A stretch of 60,179 nucleotides of DNA from Oscillospiraceae bacterium (GCA_009777725.1 WRLG01000020.1:1-60179); one strand, 5' to 3'. Positions 7,471 through 16,347 are shown, numbered from the stretch's first letter. Notes: a model not told the origin generated them from the sequence alone. Made by a program: numbers and translations.

Positions 7471-8344
7471 CCTTTCCGAATTTATTCTCGGCTATAAATA
7501 AAAGCCCGATAAGTACTATAATTACAAGCGACATAAGGATAGCCGCCGCCGATAGCTTCTGATAGTCAATGGTCGCGAAGACATTATTCATAAAATGCTG
7601 TAAAAGATAAAGCGATTCAACGGGGTTACTGCCGGTAAGCAAAAATGTTTCCCTAAAAACTTTAAAGGAGTTGATTAGGGAAAGTACCCCTACAAACAAT
7701 ATGGTCGGCGAAAGGTATTTGATTTTAACCTTAAAAAACTTGTAGGTCTCCCCCGCGCCCTCCAGCGTTGCTACTTCAAGCAGCTCCTGCGGGATATTGT
7801 TAAGGGCGGAAAGGAAAAGTATCATATTATACCCCAAATTTTTCCATAAAAACAAAAGCGCGATGACAACCAGCCCGTATTTCGATTTAAGCCAGTCAAC
7901 CTTATCAATTCCAAAGCCTTCCAGAAATTGGTTGAAAGCCCCGTTATAGTGAAATATTACCTGCCATATCAGCACAACGGACGCAACGGGTACCATCAGC
8001 GGGCATAAAAAGCAGGTTCTGAACTGGCTTACAAACTTGATTTTGCAGTCTAAAAGCATAGCTAAAAGCATAGATAGTATAACGGCAAGCGGGACGGCGA
8101 TTAAGGAAAACCAAAAGGTATTTCGGGCGGCTCTTTTAAAGGCATCGTTTTTAATGATACTTACAAAATTACTAAGCCCCACAAATTCCTTATTGATTGC
8201 GTTATCTACAAACGAATAAAAAATAACTACGCAAAACGGAATCAAAAAGAATAACAGCACCCCGCCCAAGCTGGGAATGATACAAAGGCGCGGAAAAATT
8301 TTATCGCGGAAAATCAGCTTCCTTAAATTCAATTGCTTTCTCAT
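7457..8344 (-). CDS. Carbohydrate-type ABC transporter permease (MalF/UgpA family)
   Basis: A 295-aa permease with about six helices and the EAA-type loop LEVATLEGAGETYKFFKVKI near residue 190. ATG 8344 is preferred over the longer frame reaching 8413 because GGAG lies 6 bases before it and the resulting N-terminus (MRKQLNLRKL) matches family form. It is first of the minus-strand run permease-permease-HlyD-MacB-like. A 320-base gap with REP-like repeats separates it from the FecR genes. Confidence 0.85.
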   Translation of the reverse strand: MRKQLNLRKLIFRDKIFPRLCIIPSLGGVLLFFLIPFCVVIFYSFVDNAINKEFVGLSNFVSIIKNDAFKRAARNTFWFSLIAVPLAVILSMLLAMLLDCKIKFVSQFRTCFLCPLMVPVASVVLIWQVIFHYNGAFNQFLEGFGIDKVDWLKSKYGLVVIALLFLWKNLGYNMILFLSALNNIPQELLEVATLEGAGETYKFFKVKIKYLSPTILFVGVLSLINSFKVFRETFLLTGSNPVESLYLLQHFMNNVFATIDYQKLSAAAILMSLVIIVLIGLLFIAENKFGKDVEN

Positions 8345-8504
8345 ACACTGCTCCATTTCGCTTAACTTAATTAAATTATAACATATATTTTTCCTGCTTT
8401 CTATAATTATCAAGCAACTGTAATCATATTTTAACTTTTAATGCTTATTTGTAATTAAAATGAAATAAATAACGTAATGATTCGGACGACCTTCTGCCGT
8501 CTTC

Positions 8505-8609
8505 GCTCCCTCCGCCGCCTGCGGGCGGCACCTCCCTCAAAGAGGGAGGCGAAAAAACCCCTTGCCTCCCTCTTTGAGGGAGGTGTCACCCGCAGGTGAC
8601 GGAGGGAGC
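8505..8609. repeat. Pair of 46-bp REP-like units in inverted orientation
   Basis: Unit 8505-8550 is the inverse of the one at 101-146. Unit 8564-8609 is in direct orientation, with compensating changes in one arm (GTCACCCGC/GCGGGTGAC) that keep the pairing. Head-to-head they can fold into one large cruciform. They fill the 326-base stretch between 8345 and 8670, which otherwise holds only an AT-rich region and the hairpin at 8636. Confidence 0.7.
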
Positions 8610-8635
8610 GAGGACGGCAGAGGGAGCAAAGACAG

Positions 8636-8661
8636 CGGGGGCTGAAAAATATCAGCCCCCG
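8636..8661. terminator. Hairpin after the FecR/InlB-repeat gene
   Basis: A 10-bp stem CGGGGGCTGA/TCAGCCCCCG with a 6-base loop lies 10 bases beyond the stop codon of the minus-strand gene at 8671. There is no long T-run on the minus strand, so it may be an attenuated or non-canonical terminator. Confidence 0.5.
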
Positions 8662-8670
8662 TTTATAATT

Positions 8671-10437
8671 TTAGGAATATAACGCATTTATGGTCGTATC
8701 CGAGGTTATGTTGGTCAGCGACCTGTCCCAGCCGTAAAATTGCCGCCCGTCCCTGTCGGACACGGGGGTAAAGGGAGGGCTTGCCGTGCCTCCGCTGGCG
8801 ACGGTTACATAATACGTACTGCCGTCTATATTGAAAGTTACGGTATGGTTTACCTGTTGCTGTGCGAAAATCGCCGTAATGGTCGTGTCGGAGGTAATGC
8901 CTGCCAGCGTTTTATCCCAAGCGGTAAAGGCTTCCCCTCTTGAGTTATACGCGGGAGTAAACGGCGGGACAGCCGCTTGACCGTGCATTACTCTGGTAGG
9001 GTGATAATATCCGTCAATTACAAAGTTAACAATATACTCATTTGCCTGCAATCTTGCCGTTACGGTAATATCGGATGTAACATTGGAAAAATTAGTATCC
9101 CACCCCAGAAAGGTAAAGCCGTCAAGCTGTATCGTATCGGGGATGTCGGCGGCTTTGCCGTGTTCAACCAAAAGTGTTGTTGTTTTGTCACCTACTATAA
9201 GCGTTACGGTGTGCACATTTCCGCCCGGAACTGATTCTCCGCTGAACAAAGCCGTGATTACCGTGTCCTGCGTGATATTGTCAAACGATTTATCCCATCC
9301 GATAAAGGTTTTACCGGGAATATCGGGGATTTCGGGCGTATCCGCACTGTCCCCGTGCCGTACTTCTTGAATCGTTTCATAGTCGTCTATGATTACAATT
9401 ACGTTATACATTCTGTCATCGCCGCCGCTCCGCGTTGTCGTTGAGCCCGGCGAGCTCGTTACCGGGGGAGCGGTCGTTACGGCGGGGCTTGTAGCCCGGG
9501 TGGTTGTAACAGCGGACGGCTGTTCCCAATTAAAGCTTGTGCTTGTCCCTTGGGTTACCTCCTCCGTAGTATCATCGTCCGGCTCTTCGGTATACTCCGC
9601 GGGTTCTTCGATATGCTCGGGGTCTTGGTTTAAATCCTCTTCGGTTAAGAAGTCAAGCGTTTCTTTAAGCTCGGCTGCGGTATAGGGGAATCCGTCCTGC
9701 GTCTGCGCTATAATGATTAGCTCCCTTAAAACGCCGGGCGGCAGAAGCTCCGTGCTTATATCAACATTCAAAAGGAGAAATACAGGACCTCCCGGCAAGC
9801 CTTCGTTATCCGGGTCCTCATCGTTAATATGCACCTTTCCCCTCTTTTTTTCCGCAAGAAGCTCCATACTGTTAACCGTATTGCCCAAAAGGTCGTACAG
9901 CTGAATCTTTGAGTTACCCATAAAAGTATAAATATCGGTGCTGAAAGACGGCTCAGACTCGTTATACACCACCGCAGTAATCGTCTTGGCGGGATAAACC
10001 ATACTGTTTGCGGTTCTGACATCGATTCCGAACCTGCTCTCCTCTTTAAAACTGCAAAGGAGCGAGCCTTGATTAAGTAAAACTTTTCCGTTGCTTTTTC
10101 CGTTAAACTTGTCATTTATAACAAGCTGAGAGCTCGAACCTAATACCATATAGTTGTTTTCGGAATTATTCTTTGACCTGTATGTAATCGTACAGCTCCC
10201 GCCGCTTCCGACGGTTATAATGTCGTCCTTCCTCAGCCGCGTATCTTTAAGCGCGCCGGAAGGAGCACCTGCGCTGTTCGTTACGCTTACCTCGCCGCTT
10301 ACCGCGGTAATAAACAAGCCGCGCGCGTTGCTCCCCCCCGAAACCAATAAAACAGTCAAGATAACCGCCGCAACAGCGACAGCCCCCAGTATAATCTGCA
10401 GCCTGTACAGCTTTAAAGTTCTCATTTTAAAAGACAT
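8671..10437 (-). CDS. Membrane-anchored FecR-domain protein with four InlB-type B repeats
   Basis: A 588-aa protein. It has an N-terminal signal-anchor (about residues 12-33), a FecR-like domain (about 40-160: SGEVSVTNSAG.., KDDIITVGSGGSCTI), and a Thr/Pro/Glu-rich linker (about 270-340). Four repeats of about 55-60 residues at the C-terminus each contain a GWD or AWD (FIGWDKS, FLGWDTN, FTAWDKT, FYGWDRS) and an xITSDTTITA ending, the Listeria-Bacteroides/InlB B-repeat pattern. It should be an extracellular surface protein. No LPXTG is visible. ATG 10437 sits directly on AAAGGA, so ATG 10425 is possible. Confidence 0.8.
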   Translation of the reverse strand: MSFKMRTLKLYRLQIILGAVAVAAVILTVLLVSGGSNARGLFITAVSGEVSVTNSAGAPSGALKDTRLRKDDIITVGSGGSCTITYRSKNNSENNYMVLGSSSQLVINDKFNGKSNGKVLLNQGSLLCSFKEESRFGIDVRTANSMVYPAKTITAVVYNESEPSFSTDIYTFMGNSKIQLYDLLGNTVNSMELLAEKKRGKVHINDEDPDNEGLPGGPVFLLLNVDISTELLPPGVLRELIIIAQTQDGFPYTAAELKETLDFLTEEDLNQDPEHIEEPAEYTEEPDDDTTEEVTQGTSTSFNWEQPSAVTTTRATSPAVTTAPPVTSSPGSTTTRSGGDDRMYNVIVIIDDYETIQEVRHGDSADTPEIPDIPGKTFIGWDKSFDNITQDTVITALFSGESVPGGNVHTVTLIVGDKTTTLLVEHGKAADIPDTIQLDGFTFLGWDTNFSNVTSDITVTARLQANEYIVNFVIDGYYHPTRVMHGQAAVPPFTPAYNSRGEAFTAWDKTLAGITSDTTITAIFAQQQVNHTVTFNIDGSTYYVTVASGGTASPPFTPVSDRDGRQFYGWDRSLTNITSDTTINALYS

Positions 10438-10453
10438 TCCTTTCTTTTATCCG

Positions 10454-11515
10454 TTAAGGAGTATAATCATTTTCCGTTTCCCACCATTTTTCACCGGGGA
10501 ACGTAGTATAAACGTGAGTTCTCTGCGTAGCTTGTGAAGTCTGCGTTGATTCCGTCACGGACGGCGGGGGTTCGGAAGCAGTCCCCGCAGACGGCTCAAA
10601 GGGCGGATTGTCAACGCTGAAAGTGCTGTTAAGCGTAAACTCGGTATCGGGCTCGGCAGTAAGCTCAAAGGCTTCGCTTTCGGCTTCCGACTGCCTAATC
10701 AGCGCGTTATTTCTCCAAACCGCGCTGTGCGCCGCGTTAAGCTCCTCGGTCGCGTATGCAAGCTTTCTGTTATCTGTCCGAATCCTCAGCAATTCCGTCA
10801 AGGTTCGCTCCGTAAGATTGTATATGTCGGTATCATGGTTTAAAAATACATACTGGCAATTCTCCGGGCTGGTAATCATTTTAGCGGAAGCGCGCTCAAT
10901 CAAAAGCATTGGCAAGTCGGAAGGCTCTGCGTTTATGTCATACAGTTGCAGCCCTGCCGAACCCGAAAAATTTTGCACCTCGGTGATAAAAACATCCTGA
11001 TAGTCCATATATTTTTCGGCAAAGTCAAAGGACACGCGAAAAACCGCTTCCTTTACATCTACAACCGCGTTTGGGGTTTTTACCCTGTATGCGGAATTTT
11101 TTTTAAGCGGCTTGTCAATCCTGTTCAGTACCGCGCCTTGCGTGACGTTTACGTCAATCGCGCCTTTTCCCTCGACCTCGGTATAAAAAATCTGCGCCAC
11201 GGTGTTTTCTTCAAGCACTATGTACTTATCCTCGTCGATTGAAACCCGTATATAGCTGTCCTCACCTGTTCTTACGGTATCGCCGCTTAAAAGCCTCATT
11301 CTCTTATTCGCTGTAAGCCTGCTGTTTGAGCGCGTAACCTGTCCCTCACCCTTGATTTCCGAAATAGAGGGCTGCCGCGCCAAATCGTCCCCGATTGAAA
11401 GGCTTAAAAAAATTGTAAGCATTAAAATCAAAATAACGGAAATAAGGGCTATTATAATAAGCTTCAAGTTTTCATATAATACGGTTAACACTTTGTTTAA
11501 TACTTTATTTAACAC
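10454..11515 (-). CDS. Membrane-anchored FecR-domain protein
   Basis: A 353-aa protein with an N-terminal membrane segment (about residues 15-37) and a FecR-like domain (about 55-160: GQVTRSNSRLTANKRMRLLSGDTVRTGEDSYIRV). A helical region and a Pro/Thr/Ser-rich C-terminus follow. It lies 16 bases before the second FecR gene and is probably co-transcribed. Classical FecR is an anti-sigma regulator with a TonB receptor. Neither sigma factor nor outer membrane applies here, so it is probably a surface or wall-associated protein. GTG start, with AGGGTGG upstream. Confidence 0.75.
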   Translation of the reverse strand: MLNKVLNKVLTVLYENLKLIIIALISVILILMLTIFLSLSIGDDLARQPSISEIKGEGQVTRSNSRLTANKRMRLLSGDTVRTGEDSYIRVSIDEDKYIVLEENTVAQIFYTEVEGKGAIDVNVTQGAVLNRIDKPLKKNSAYRVKTPNAVVDVKEAVFRVSFDFAEKYMDYQDVFITEVQNFSGSAGLQLYDINAEPSDLPMLLIERASAKMITSPENCQYVFLNHDTDIYNLTERTLTELLRIRTDNRKLAYATEELNAAHSAVWRNNALIRQSEAESEAFELTAEPDTEFTLNSTFSVDNPPFEPSAGTASEPPPSVTESTQTSQATQRTHVYTTFPGEKWWETENDYTP

Positions 11516-11605
11516 TCAATCCACCCTATCCGATTTACAATAAACAATTATAACATAAAAAATTTTATTTGTCAAAGGAAATTTCACATTAACAAAAAAT
11601 TTCCG

Positions 11606-11635
11606 TTAATAATCAATTTTCCGCCGTACATAATA
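11606..11635 (+). promoter_or_regulatory. Possible SigG-type promoter for the SASP gene
   Basis: TTAATA (11606-11611), a 17-base spacer and CATAATA (11629-11635) resemble the forespore SigG consensus TGAATA-17/18-CATACTA. It is 43 bases before the SASP start. SigG control is the family norm; this assignment is by pattern only. Confidence 0.45.
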
Positions 11636-11678
11636 CTAAAGCAAACCCTAAAAAACGACATGGAAAGGATGTATTGAA

Positions 11679-11867
11679 ATGAAGGACACTATGACTCAAC
11701 AGGGTAGAGATACCCTTGAAAGGTTTAAGATGGAGGCGGCTTCCGAAGTCGGCGTAAATCTTAGACAAGGCTATAACGGCGACCTCACGGCGCGCGAAGT
11801 CGGCTCGGTAGGCGGTCAAATGGTTAAGAAAATGATTGACGCTTACAAGCAAGGCGTAAAAGCGTAG
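11679..11867 (+). CDS. Alpha/beta-type small acid-soluble spore protein
   Basis: A 62-aa protein that coats and protects DNA in the dormant spore. It shows the family signatures MEAASEVGVNL (containing the GPR protease cleavage site) and the glycine-rich block LTAREVGSVGGQMVKKMI. The start follows GGAAAGG with 9-base spacing. It is monocistronic: a candidate SigG promoter lies upstream and a strong hairpin at 11966-12001 downstream. Confidence 0.93.
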   Translation: MKDTMTQQGRDTLERFKMEAASEVGVNLRQGYNGDLTAREVGSVGGQMVKKMIDAYKQGVKA

Positions 11868-11965
11868 CGCAGGTTGTGCAGGTTGTTTAGATAAAGATTT
11901 TTTCTAATCAATTAATATAACTCGGTTTACCATTGAATGAAGCTTTGGCTTCCGAGTTCCCTATG

Positions 11966-12001
11966 GAAACGCTCTGCGATATTTGTATCGCAGAGCGTTT
12001 C
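11966..12001. terminator. 15-bp perfect hairpin between convergent genes
   Basis: GAAACGCTCTGCGAT pairs perfectly with ATCGCAGAGCGTTTC around a 6-base loop. It sits between the SASP gene (plus) and the 59-aa minus-strand gene ending at 12003, so it can serve both. The T-tract is poor. Confidence 0.65.
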
Positions 12002-12002
12002 A

Positions 12003-12182
12003 TTATGCCTCTTTTCTCATAATATCCATACTTTCTTTAAAAAAAAGGCATAAATACTCATCGGTTGAAATGTCGCCGTGGAGCAGGTCAATACAAAGCT
12101 GCTTTTGAATCGTTGTCAGATGCCCGCCCGCCTCAATAAATGAGAAAATCGCACTGCCGTTTTTTTCCATAACCTCCGTCAT
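12003..12182 (-). CDS. Small protein of 59 aa, unknown function
   Basis: The frame encodes a 59-residue product beginning MTEVMEKNGSAIFSF and ending MDIMRKEA. It has AGGAGG 8 bases before the ATG and a TTGACT-17-TATAAT promoter at 12257-12285, about 70 bases upstream. A strong hairpin follows the stop. It has no signal peptide or membrane segment. The middle (TTIQKQLCIDLLHGDISTDEYL) looks helical and acidic. I do not recognise the family. The full set of expression signals makes it a real gene despite its size. It is divergent from ireB. Confidence 0.7.
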   Translation of the reverse strand: MTEVMEKNGSAIFSFIEAGGHLTTIQKQLCIDLLHGDISTDEYLCLFFKESMDIMRKEA

Positions 12183-12256
12183 ACTTAACGCCTCCTATTG
12201 TAAAAAATTGTAATTTTTCATGATGGCTATGTATTTCAATTGCTCTTTATGTGTAC

Positions 12257-12285
12257 ATTATATTCTATTACGATATTAAAGTCAA
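12257..12285 (-). promoter_or_regulatory. Promoter TTGACT-17-TATAAT for the 59-aa gene
   Basis: On the minus strand the -35 is at 12285-12280 and the -10 at 12262-12257, with a spacing of 17. Transcription would start near 12250, giving a leader of about 70 nt. Confidence 0.7.
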
Positions 12286-12379
12286 TAGTTGTTCTGAATT
12301 GTTATAATTTCGATATAATGTTGTAATAGACGTTAAAATTCAGTCATATTAAAAAAATGCAAAAAATACAAAATAACTA

Positions 12380-12408
12380 TTGTTTTTTTGCGAATAATAG
12401 GTTATAAT
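12380..12408 (+). promoter_or_regulatory. Promoter TTGTTT-17-TATAAT for ireB
   Basis: The -35 TTGTTT is at 12380-12385 and the perfect -10 TATAAT at 12403-12408, 37 bases before the ireB start. Confidence 0.6.
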
Positions 12409-12444
12409 ATAGAGTATACGAAAAACTTTACAAGGGGTGTACAA

Positions 12445-12702
12445 ATGAACGAGCGTTTCGATGACAGCACTATGACCTTTTCCGTCTATGAGGACAAGGA
12501 AAACGAATTAAAGAAAAACTTAATCGTGGTTTATGATGCTTTGCGGGAAAAAGGATATAACCCGGTCAATCAAATAGTAGGCTATATTTTGTCAGAAGAC
12601 CCGACATACATAACCACCTACAACAATGCCCGCAGCCTTATCCGCCACATAGATAGGGACGAGCTGCTGCAAGCATTGGTAAAATCATACTTGGATTGCT
12701 GA
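12445..12702 (+). CDS. ireB: IreB-family regulatory phosphoprotein (DUF965)
   Basis: An 85-aa protein with the highly conserved IreB/YrzL core ([27 protein letters not shown], then [14 protein letters not shown]). In Enterococcus, IreB is a small cytosolic target of the PASTA kinase IreK, phosphorylated on N-terminal threonines, and it affects cell-wall stress resistance. An N-terminal Thr is present here (DDSTMTF). ATG 12445 is chosen over the longer frame from 12388 because AAGGGG precedes it and family members start [10 protein letters not shown]-like. Its usual partners alaS and ruvX are not adjacent. Confidence 0.9.
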   Translation: MNERFDDSTMTFSVYEDKENELKKNLIVVYDALREKGYNPVNQIVGYILSEDPTYITTYNNARSLIRHIDRDELLQALVKSYLDC

Positions 12703-12866
12703 AGCACCCCAAATTGACATTAATTTGTAACCGTTTTGTAGTGGTTATTTCCCAAAATTTATGTTATAATATTCTTACTATAAAAAATGCCGTATAACAA
12801 ACACTAACCTTAAATCGAAACTGCTTTCTAAAGGATTCGGTTTTAAATAAGGGAAGGATGTTTTTT

Positions 12867-13640
12867 ATGATGCTAAAACAACTGACGGCGGCTGTGTCGG
12901 CGGTAATGATAACGCTAAGCGCGGCGGCGGCAATTCATGCGGAGGATATTCATTCGCTTGATTCAGCTATGCACGGTTACGGACAAGGGCGCGAGCTTGA
13001 CGCTCAGAACCGCCCGCTGGGAGCTTTACGGTTTAATGGTGATTACAGCGTCTATGACGCTCACGCAATACTTGAAAGCGAAAATGAAATATATTTTACC
13101 TTTGACCAAGGGTATGAAAACGGTTATACAGCACCCATTCTTGATACGCTGAAGGAAAAAAATGTCAAAGCAATTTTTTTCTTAACGGGAGATTACGCCA
13201 AGCGGAACAAGGAACTGGTTCAAAGAATGATTGACGAGGGGCATATTATCGGCAACCACGGTATGACGCACGCATCGCTCCCCAAGCTTTCTTTGCAAGA
13301 CGCGGAAAAGGATATAATGGATTTACACGAGCTTATAAAGCAAGAATATAATTACGAGATGTCTTATTTCCGACCCTCCTGCGGCGAATATTCGGAACGC
13401 ATACTTGCCCTGTGCCAAAATTTGGGATATAAAACCTTATTTTGGAGCTTCGCCTACCAAGACTGGGACGTAAACAAACAGCCGGACGCAAAAACAGCTT
13501 CAGACAGGATGTCCGAAGCCGCTCACGGCGGAGGTATATATCTTCTGCACAGCGTATCGTCAACAAACGCCGCGGTGCTGGGAGATGTAATTGACAATAT
13601 CCGTTCGCAAGGATATGTTTTTTCTCTGCCGAAGGTTTAG
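12867..13640 (+). CDS. PdaA-like polysaccharide deacetylase (muramic delta-lactam type)
   Basis: A secreted NodB-fold deacetylase of about 257 aa. It has a signal peptide ending near AAIHA (about residue 25), the TFDQGYENGYT motif holding the first catalytic Asp, the zinc-binding NHGMTHASL pair of histidines, RPSCGEYSERIL and LLHSVSSTNA. The TFDxGYENG form is typical of PdaA, which removes acetyl groups from MurNAc so that muramic delta-lactam can form in spore cortex. ATG 12867 is preferred over 12858, because GGGAAGG lies immediately before 12858 and 9 bases before 12867. Confidence 0.85.
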   Translation: MMLKQLTAAVSAVMITLSAAAAIHAEDIHSLDSAMHGYGQGRELDAQNRPLGALRFNGDYSVYDAHAILESENEIYFTFDQGYENGYTAPILDTLKEKNVKAIFFLTGDYAKRNKELVQRMIDEGHIIGNHGMTHASLPKLSLQDAEKDIMDLHELIKQEYNYEMSYFRPSCGEYSERILALCQNLGYKTLFWSFAYQDWDVNKQPDAKTASDRMSEAAHGGGIYLLHSVSSTNAAVLGDVIDNIRSQGYVFSLPKV

Positions 13641-13763
13641 ATTTCAAAGCTATGGTTATACTATTATAGTATACTATAGTAATGATAAAGTTGTTTGCCA
13701 ATGCAGATGGCAAGCTTCTTGAAGAAGCACGATATTTGGCGTGCCTCCTTGTTATATGATTTT

Positions 13764-13804
13764 GGGTGAATCGTGTCGCTAAACACGAATCACCCGTTTT
13801 TTTT
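13764..13804 (+). terminator. Terminator after pdaA-like gene
   Basis: A 13-bp stem with one mismatch (GGGTGAATCGTGT with ACACGAATCACCC) is followed by G and eight Ts on the plus strand. The T-run overlaps the end of the convergent metY gene. Confidence 0.75.
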
Positions 13805-15086
13805 AACCAAACGCCTGCTCCAAATCAGCGATAATATCGTCTATATGCTCTGTTCCGATTGAGAGGCGGATTGTATTGGGCTTAATCCCGGATTCCAACT
13901 GCTCTGCTTCCTGCATCTGCGAATGGGTGGTGGAGGCGGGGTGTATCACAAGGGATTTCACGTCGGCGACATTTGCTAAGAGTGAGAAAAGCTCTAAGCG
14001 GTCAATAAACGCCTTTGCTTCGTCCGCGCCGCCCTTTATTTCAAAGGTGAAAATCGAGCCGCCGCCGTTTGGAAAATATCTATTGTACAGGGCGTGTGAC
14101 CTGTGATTAGCCACGGAGGGGTGATTTACTTTTTCTGCCTTAGGGTGCGCCTTAAGATAATCAACGACCTTTAAAGCATTTGATACATGCCGTTCCACCC
14201 TCAACGAGAGGGTTTCCAAGCCCTGCAAGAACATGAAAGAATGGAACGGTGAAAGTGCCGCTCCCGTATCTCTCAGAAGCGTTGTGCGGATTTTGACAAT
14301 GTAGGCGAGATTCCCTGCGGCTTCGGTGAATACGGCTCCGTGATAACCGGGGCTGGGCTGTGAAAGCCCGGGGAATTTATCGTTTTGCTTCCAGTCGAAT
14401 TTTCCGCCGTCTACAATAACGCCGCCTAAGGAAGTGCCGTGCCCCCCTATGAATTTGGTTGCGGAATGAACTACTATATCCGCGCCGTGTTCAATCGGGC
14501 GCAGTAAATAAGGCGTTGCGAAAGTATTGTCAACGATAAGCGGTATGCCGTGCTTATGCGCTATATCCGCAACGGCGGCTATATCAACAATTGTAGAATT
14601 GGGATTGCCGAGACTTTCTAAGAAGATTGCTTTTGTATTCGGGCGTATTGCCTTTTCAAAATTAGAGACCTCCGAACCATCGACAAACGAGGCTTCAATG
14701 CCGGATTCGGACAGTGTGTGTGCAAAAAGATTATATGTACCGCCGTAAACCGAGTTGTCTGATATGATATGGTCGCCCGCCCGCGCTATGTTCTGAACGG
14801 CATAAGTGGTTGCCGCCGAGCCTGAGGCTACGGCAAGAGCCGCCGCTCCGCCCTCCAAAGCCGCGATTCGAGCTTCAAACACATCGTTGGTGGGGTTCAT
14901 AAGGCGTGTATAGATATTGCCGGGTTCACTTAATGCGAAACGCCCTGCCGCCTGCGCCGAATCCTTGAATACGTAGGACGTAGTCTGGTAGATGGGCACG
15001 GCGCGCGAGCCGGTAGCGGGGTCGGGGATTTCTTGCCCTACATGCACCTGCATGGTTTCAAATTTGTAATTTTTCTTGCCGCTCAT
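13803..15086 (-). CDS. metY: O-acetylhomoserine sulfhydrylase (PLP enzyme, MetY-type)
   Basis: A 427-aa Cys/Met-metabolism PLP enzyme that makes homocysteine from O-acetylhomoserine and sulfide. It shows [22 protein letters not shown], the PLP-binding lysine in [13 protein letters not shown], and the long C-terminal part [24 protein letters not shown] typical of the 420-430-aa MetY subfamily rather than the shorter MetB/MetC. It is monocistronic with its own promoter (15127-15155). No SAM or T-box riboswitch could be seen in the short leader. Confidence 0.9.
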   Translation of the reverse strand: MSGKKNYKFETMQVHVGQEIPDPATGSRAVPIYQTTSYVFKDSAQAAGRFALSEPGNIYTRLMNPTNDVFEARIAALEGGAAALAVASGSAATTYAVQNIARAGDHIISDNSVYGGTYNLFAHTLSESGIEASFVDGSEVSNFEKAIRPNTKAIFLESLGNPNSTIVDIAAVADIAHKHGIPLIVDNTFATPYLLRPIEHGADIVVHSATKFIGGHGTSLGGVIVDGGKFDWKQNDKFPGLSQPSPGYHGAVFTEAAGNLAYIVKIRTTLLRDTGAALSPFHSFMFLQGLETLSLRVERHVSNALKVVDYLKAHPKAEKVNHPSVANHRSHALYNRYFPNGGGSIFTFEIKGGADEAKAFIDRLELFSLLANVADVKSLVIHPASTTHSQMQEAEQLESGIKPNTIRLSIGTEHIDDIIADLEQAFG

Positions 15087-15126
15087 AATAAAAATTCTCC
15101 TTAAATTTCAATTGTCAGTTGATTTA

Positions 15127-15155
15127 ATTATATCCCCGCAAAGCCGTATTGTCAA
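15127..15155 (-). promoter_or_regulatory. Promoter TTGACA-17-TATAAT for metY
   Basis: On the minus strand the -35 TTGACA spans 15155-15150 and the -10 TATAAT 15132-15127, an exact consensus. The leader is only about 35 nt long, which leaves no room for a riboswitch. Confidence 0.75.
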
Positions 15156-15357
15156 GTAAAATCCTGCAAAATTTTCAATTTTCTGCCTTTTATACATAGT
15201 TTTACTGTCAGAATTGTAAAGTATAGTAAGAATAACCAAGTTTGACCTTGTTTTTTGTGAAACCCACCAAAATAAAAACTTTTTATTAAATTTTACAAAC
15301 AGCTTGCAAACAACAGAGCGGATATGCTATTATAATAAAAACCGAAAGGAGTATGTT

Positions 15358-16347
15358 ATGAAGGTTAAAATTCTAAACGAAAAATCAATTCCCGATATGC
15401 CTTGGGAAAGCAAACCGGCAGGCTGTAATGATGTGATTTGGAGGTACAGCCAAAACCCTGTTATCAAGCGCAATCATATCCCAACATCAAACTCTATATT
15501 TAACAGCGCGGTCGTTGCGTTTGAGGGCGGCTTTGCGGGTGTTTTCAGAGTTGACGACAGGTCGCGGAGCATGAGCCTGCACGCGGGTTTTTCAAAGGAC
15601 GGACTTCACTGGGATATAGCGCACGAGCGCATAAAATTCAAAACCGATATACCCGAGATGGCGGATTTTCAGTACGGCTATGACCCGCGTGTATGCTTTA
15701 TTGAAGACAGATATTACGTTACGTGGTGCAATTCCTATAAATATAAGCCTACCATCGGCATCGCTTATACATACGATTTCAAGGAGTTTACACAGCTTGA
15801 AAACGCCTATCTGCCATTTAACAGAAACGGCGTGATGTTCCCCCGAAAAATCGGCGGCAATTATATGATGGCGTCGCGACCGTCCGATAGCGGTCATACG
15901 CCGTTCGGCGATATTTATATCTCGCAATCGCCCGATATGATTTATTGGGGCAAGCACAGGCACGTCATGTCGCCGTCCGCAAGCTGGGAATCCACCAAAA
16001 TCGGCGCGGGTCCCATACCGATTGAAACGGATAGGGGCTGGCTTATGTTCTACCACGGCGTTTTAACCTCTTGCAACGGCTTCGTTTACAGCTTTTCAGC
16101 CGCGCTCCTTGATATTGACGAGCCTTGGAGGGTGCTGAAGCGCGGAAAGGAATACCTTTTAAGCCCGCAGGAGCTGTATGAATGTGCAGGAGATGTGCCC
16201 AACGTGACCTTCCCCTGCGCCAATCTTGTTGACAAGGATACCGGCAGAATCGCTATATACTACGGCTGTGCCGATACCCATACGGGTGTTTGCTTTACTA
16301 CGGTTGATGATGTGATTGATTATTTGGAATTTAATTCGCAGGTTTAG
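15358..16347 (+). CDS. GH130 glycoside phosphorylase (beta-mannoside type)
   Basis: A 329-aa five-bladed beta-propeller enzyme. It contains the family blocks [63 protein letters not shown] and [21 protein letters not shown]130 members phosphorolyse beta-1,4-mannosides to mannose-1-phosphate. The length and N-terminus ([11 protein letters not shown]) fit the mannooligosaccharide phosphorylase subgroup, but the exact substrate is inferred. Start ATG 15358 follows AAAGGAGTATGTT. No mannan transporter or other glycosidase is next to it. Confidence 0.85.
   Translation: MKVKILNEKSIPDMPWESKPAGCNDVIWRYSQNPVIKRNHIPTSNSIFNSAVVAFEGGFAGVFRVDDRSRSMSLHAGFSKDGLHWDIAHERIKFKTDIPEMADFQYGYDPRVCFIEDRYYVTWCNSYKYKPTIGIAYTYDFKEFTQLENAYLPFNRNGVMFPRKIGGNYMMASRPSDSGHTPFGDIYISQSPDMIYWGKHRHVMSPSASWESTKIGAGPIPIETDRGWLMFYHGVLTSCNGFVYSFSAALLDIDEPWRVLKRGKEYLLSPQELYECAGDVPNVTFPCANLVDKDTGRIAIYYGCADTHTGVCFTTVDDVIDYLEFNSQV

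Noticed and set aside
15100-15300. SAM or T-box riboswitch upstream of metY
   Set aside because: The consensus promoter leaves a leader of only about 35 nt and no riboswitch signature was found.
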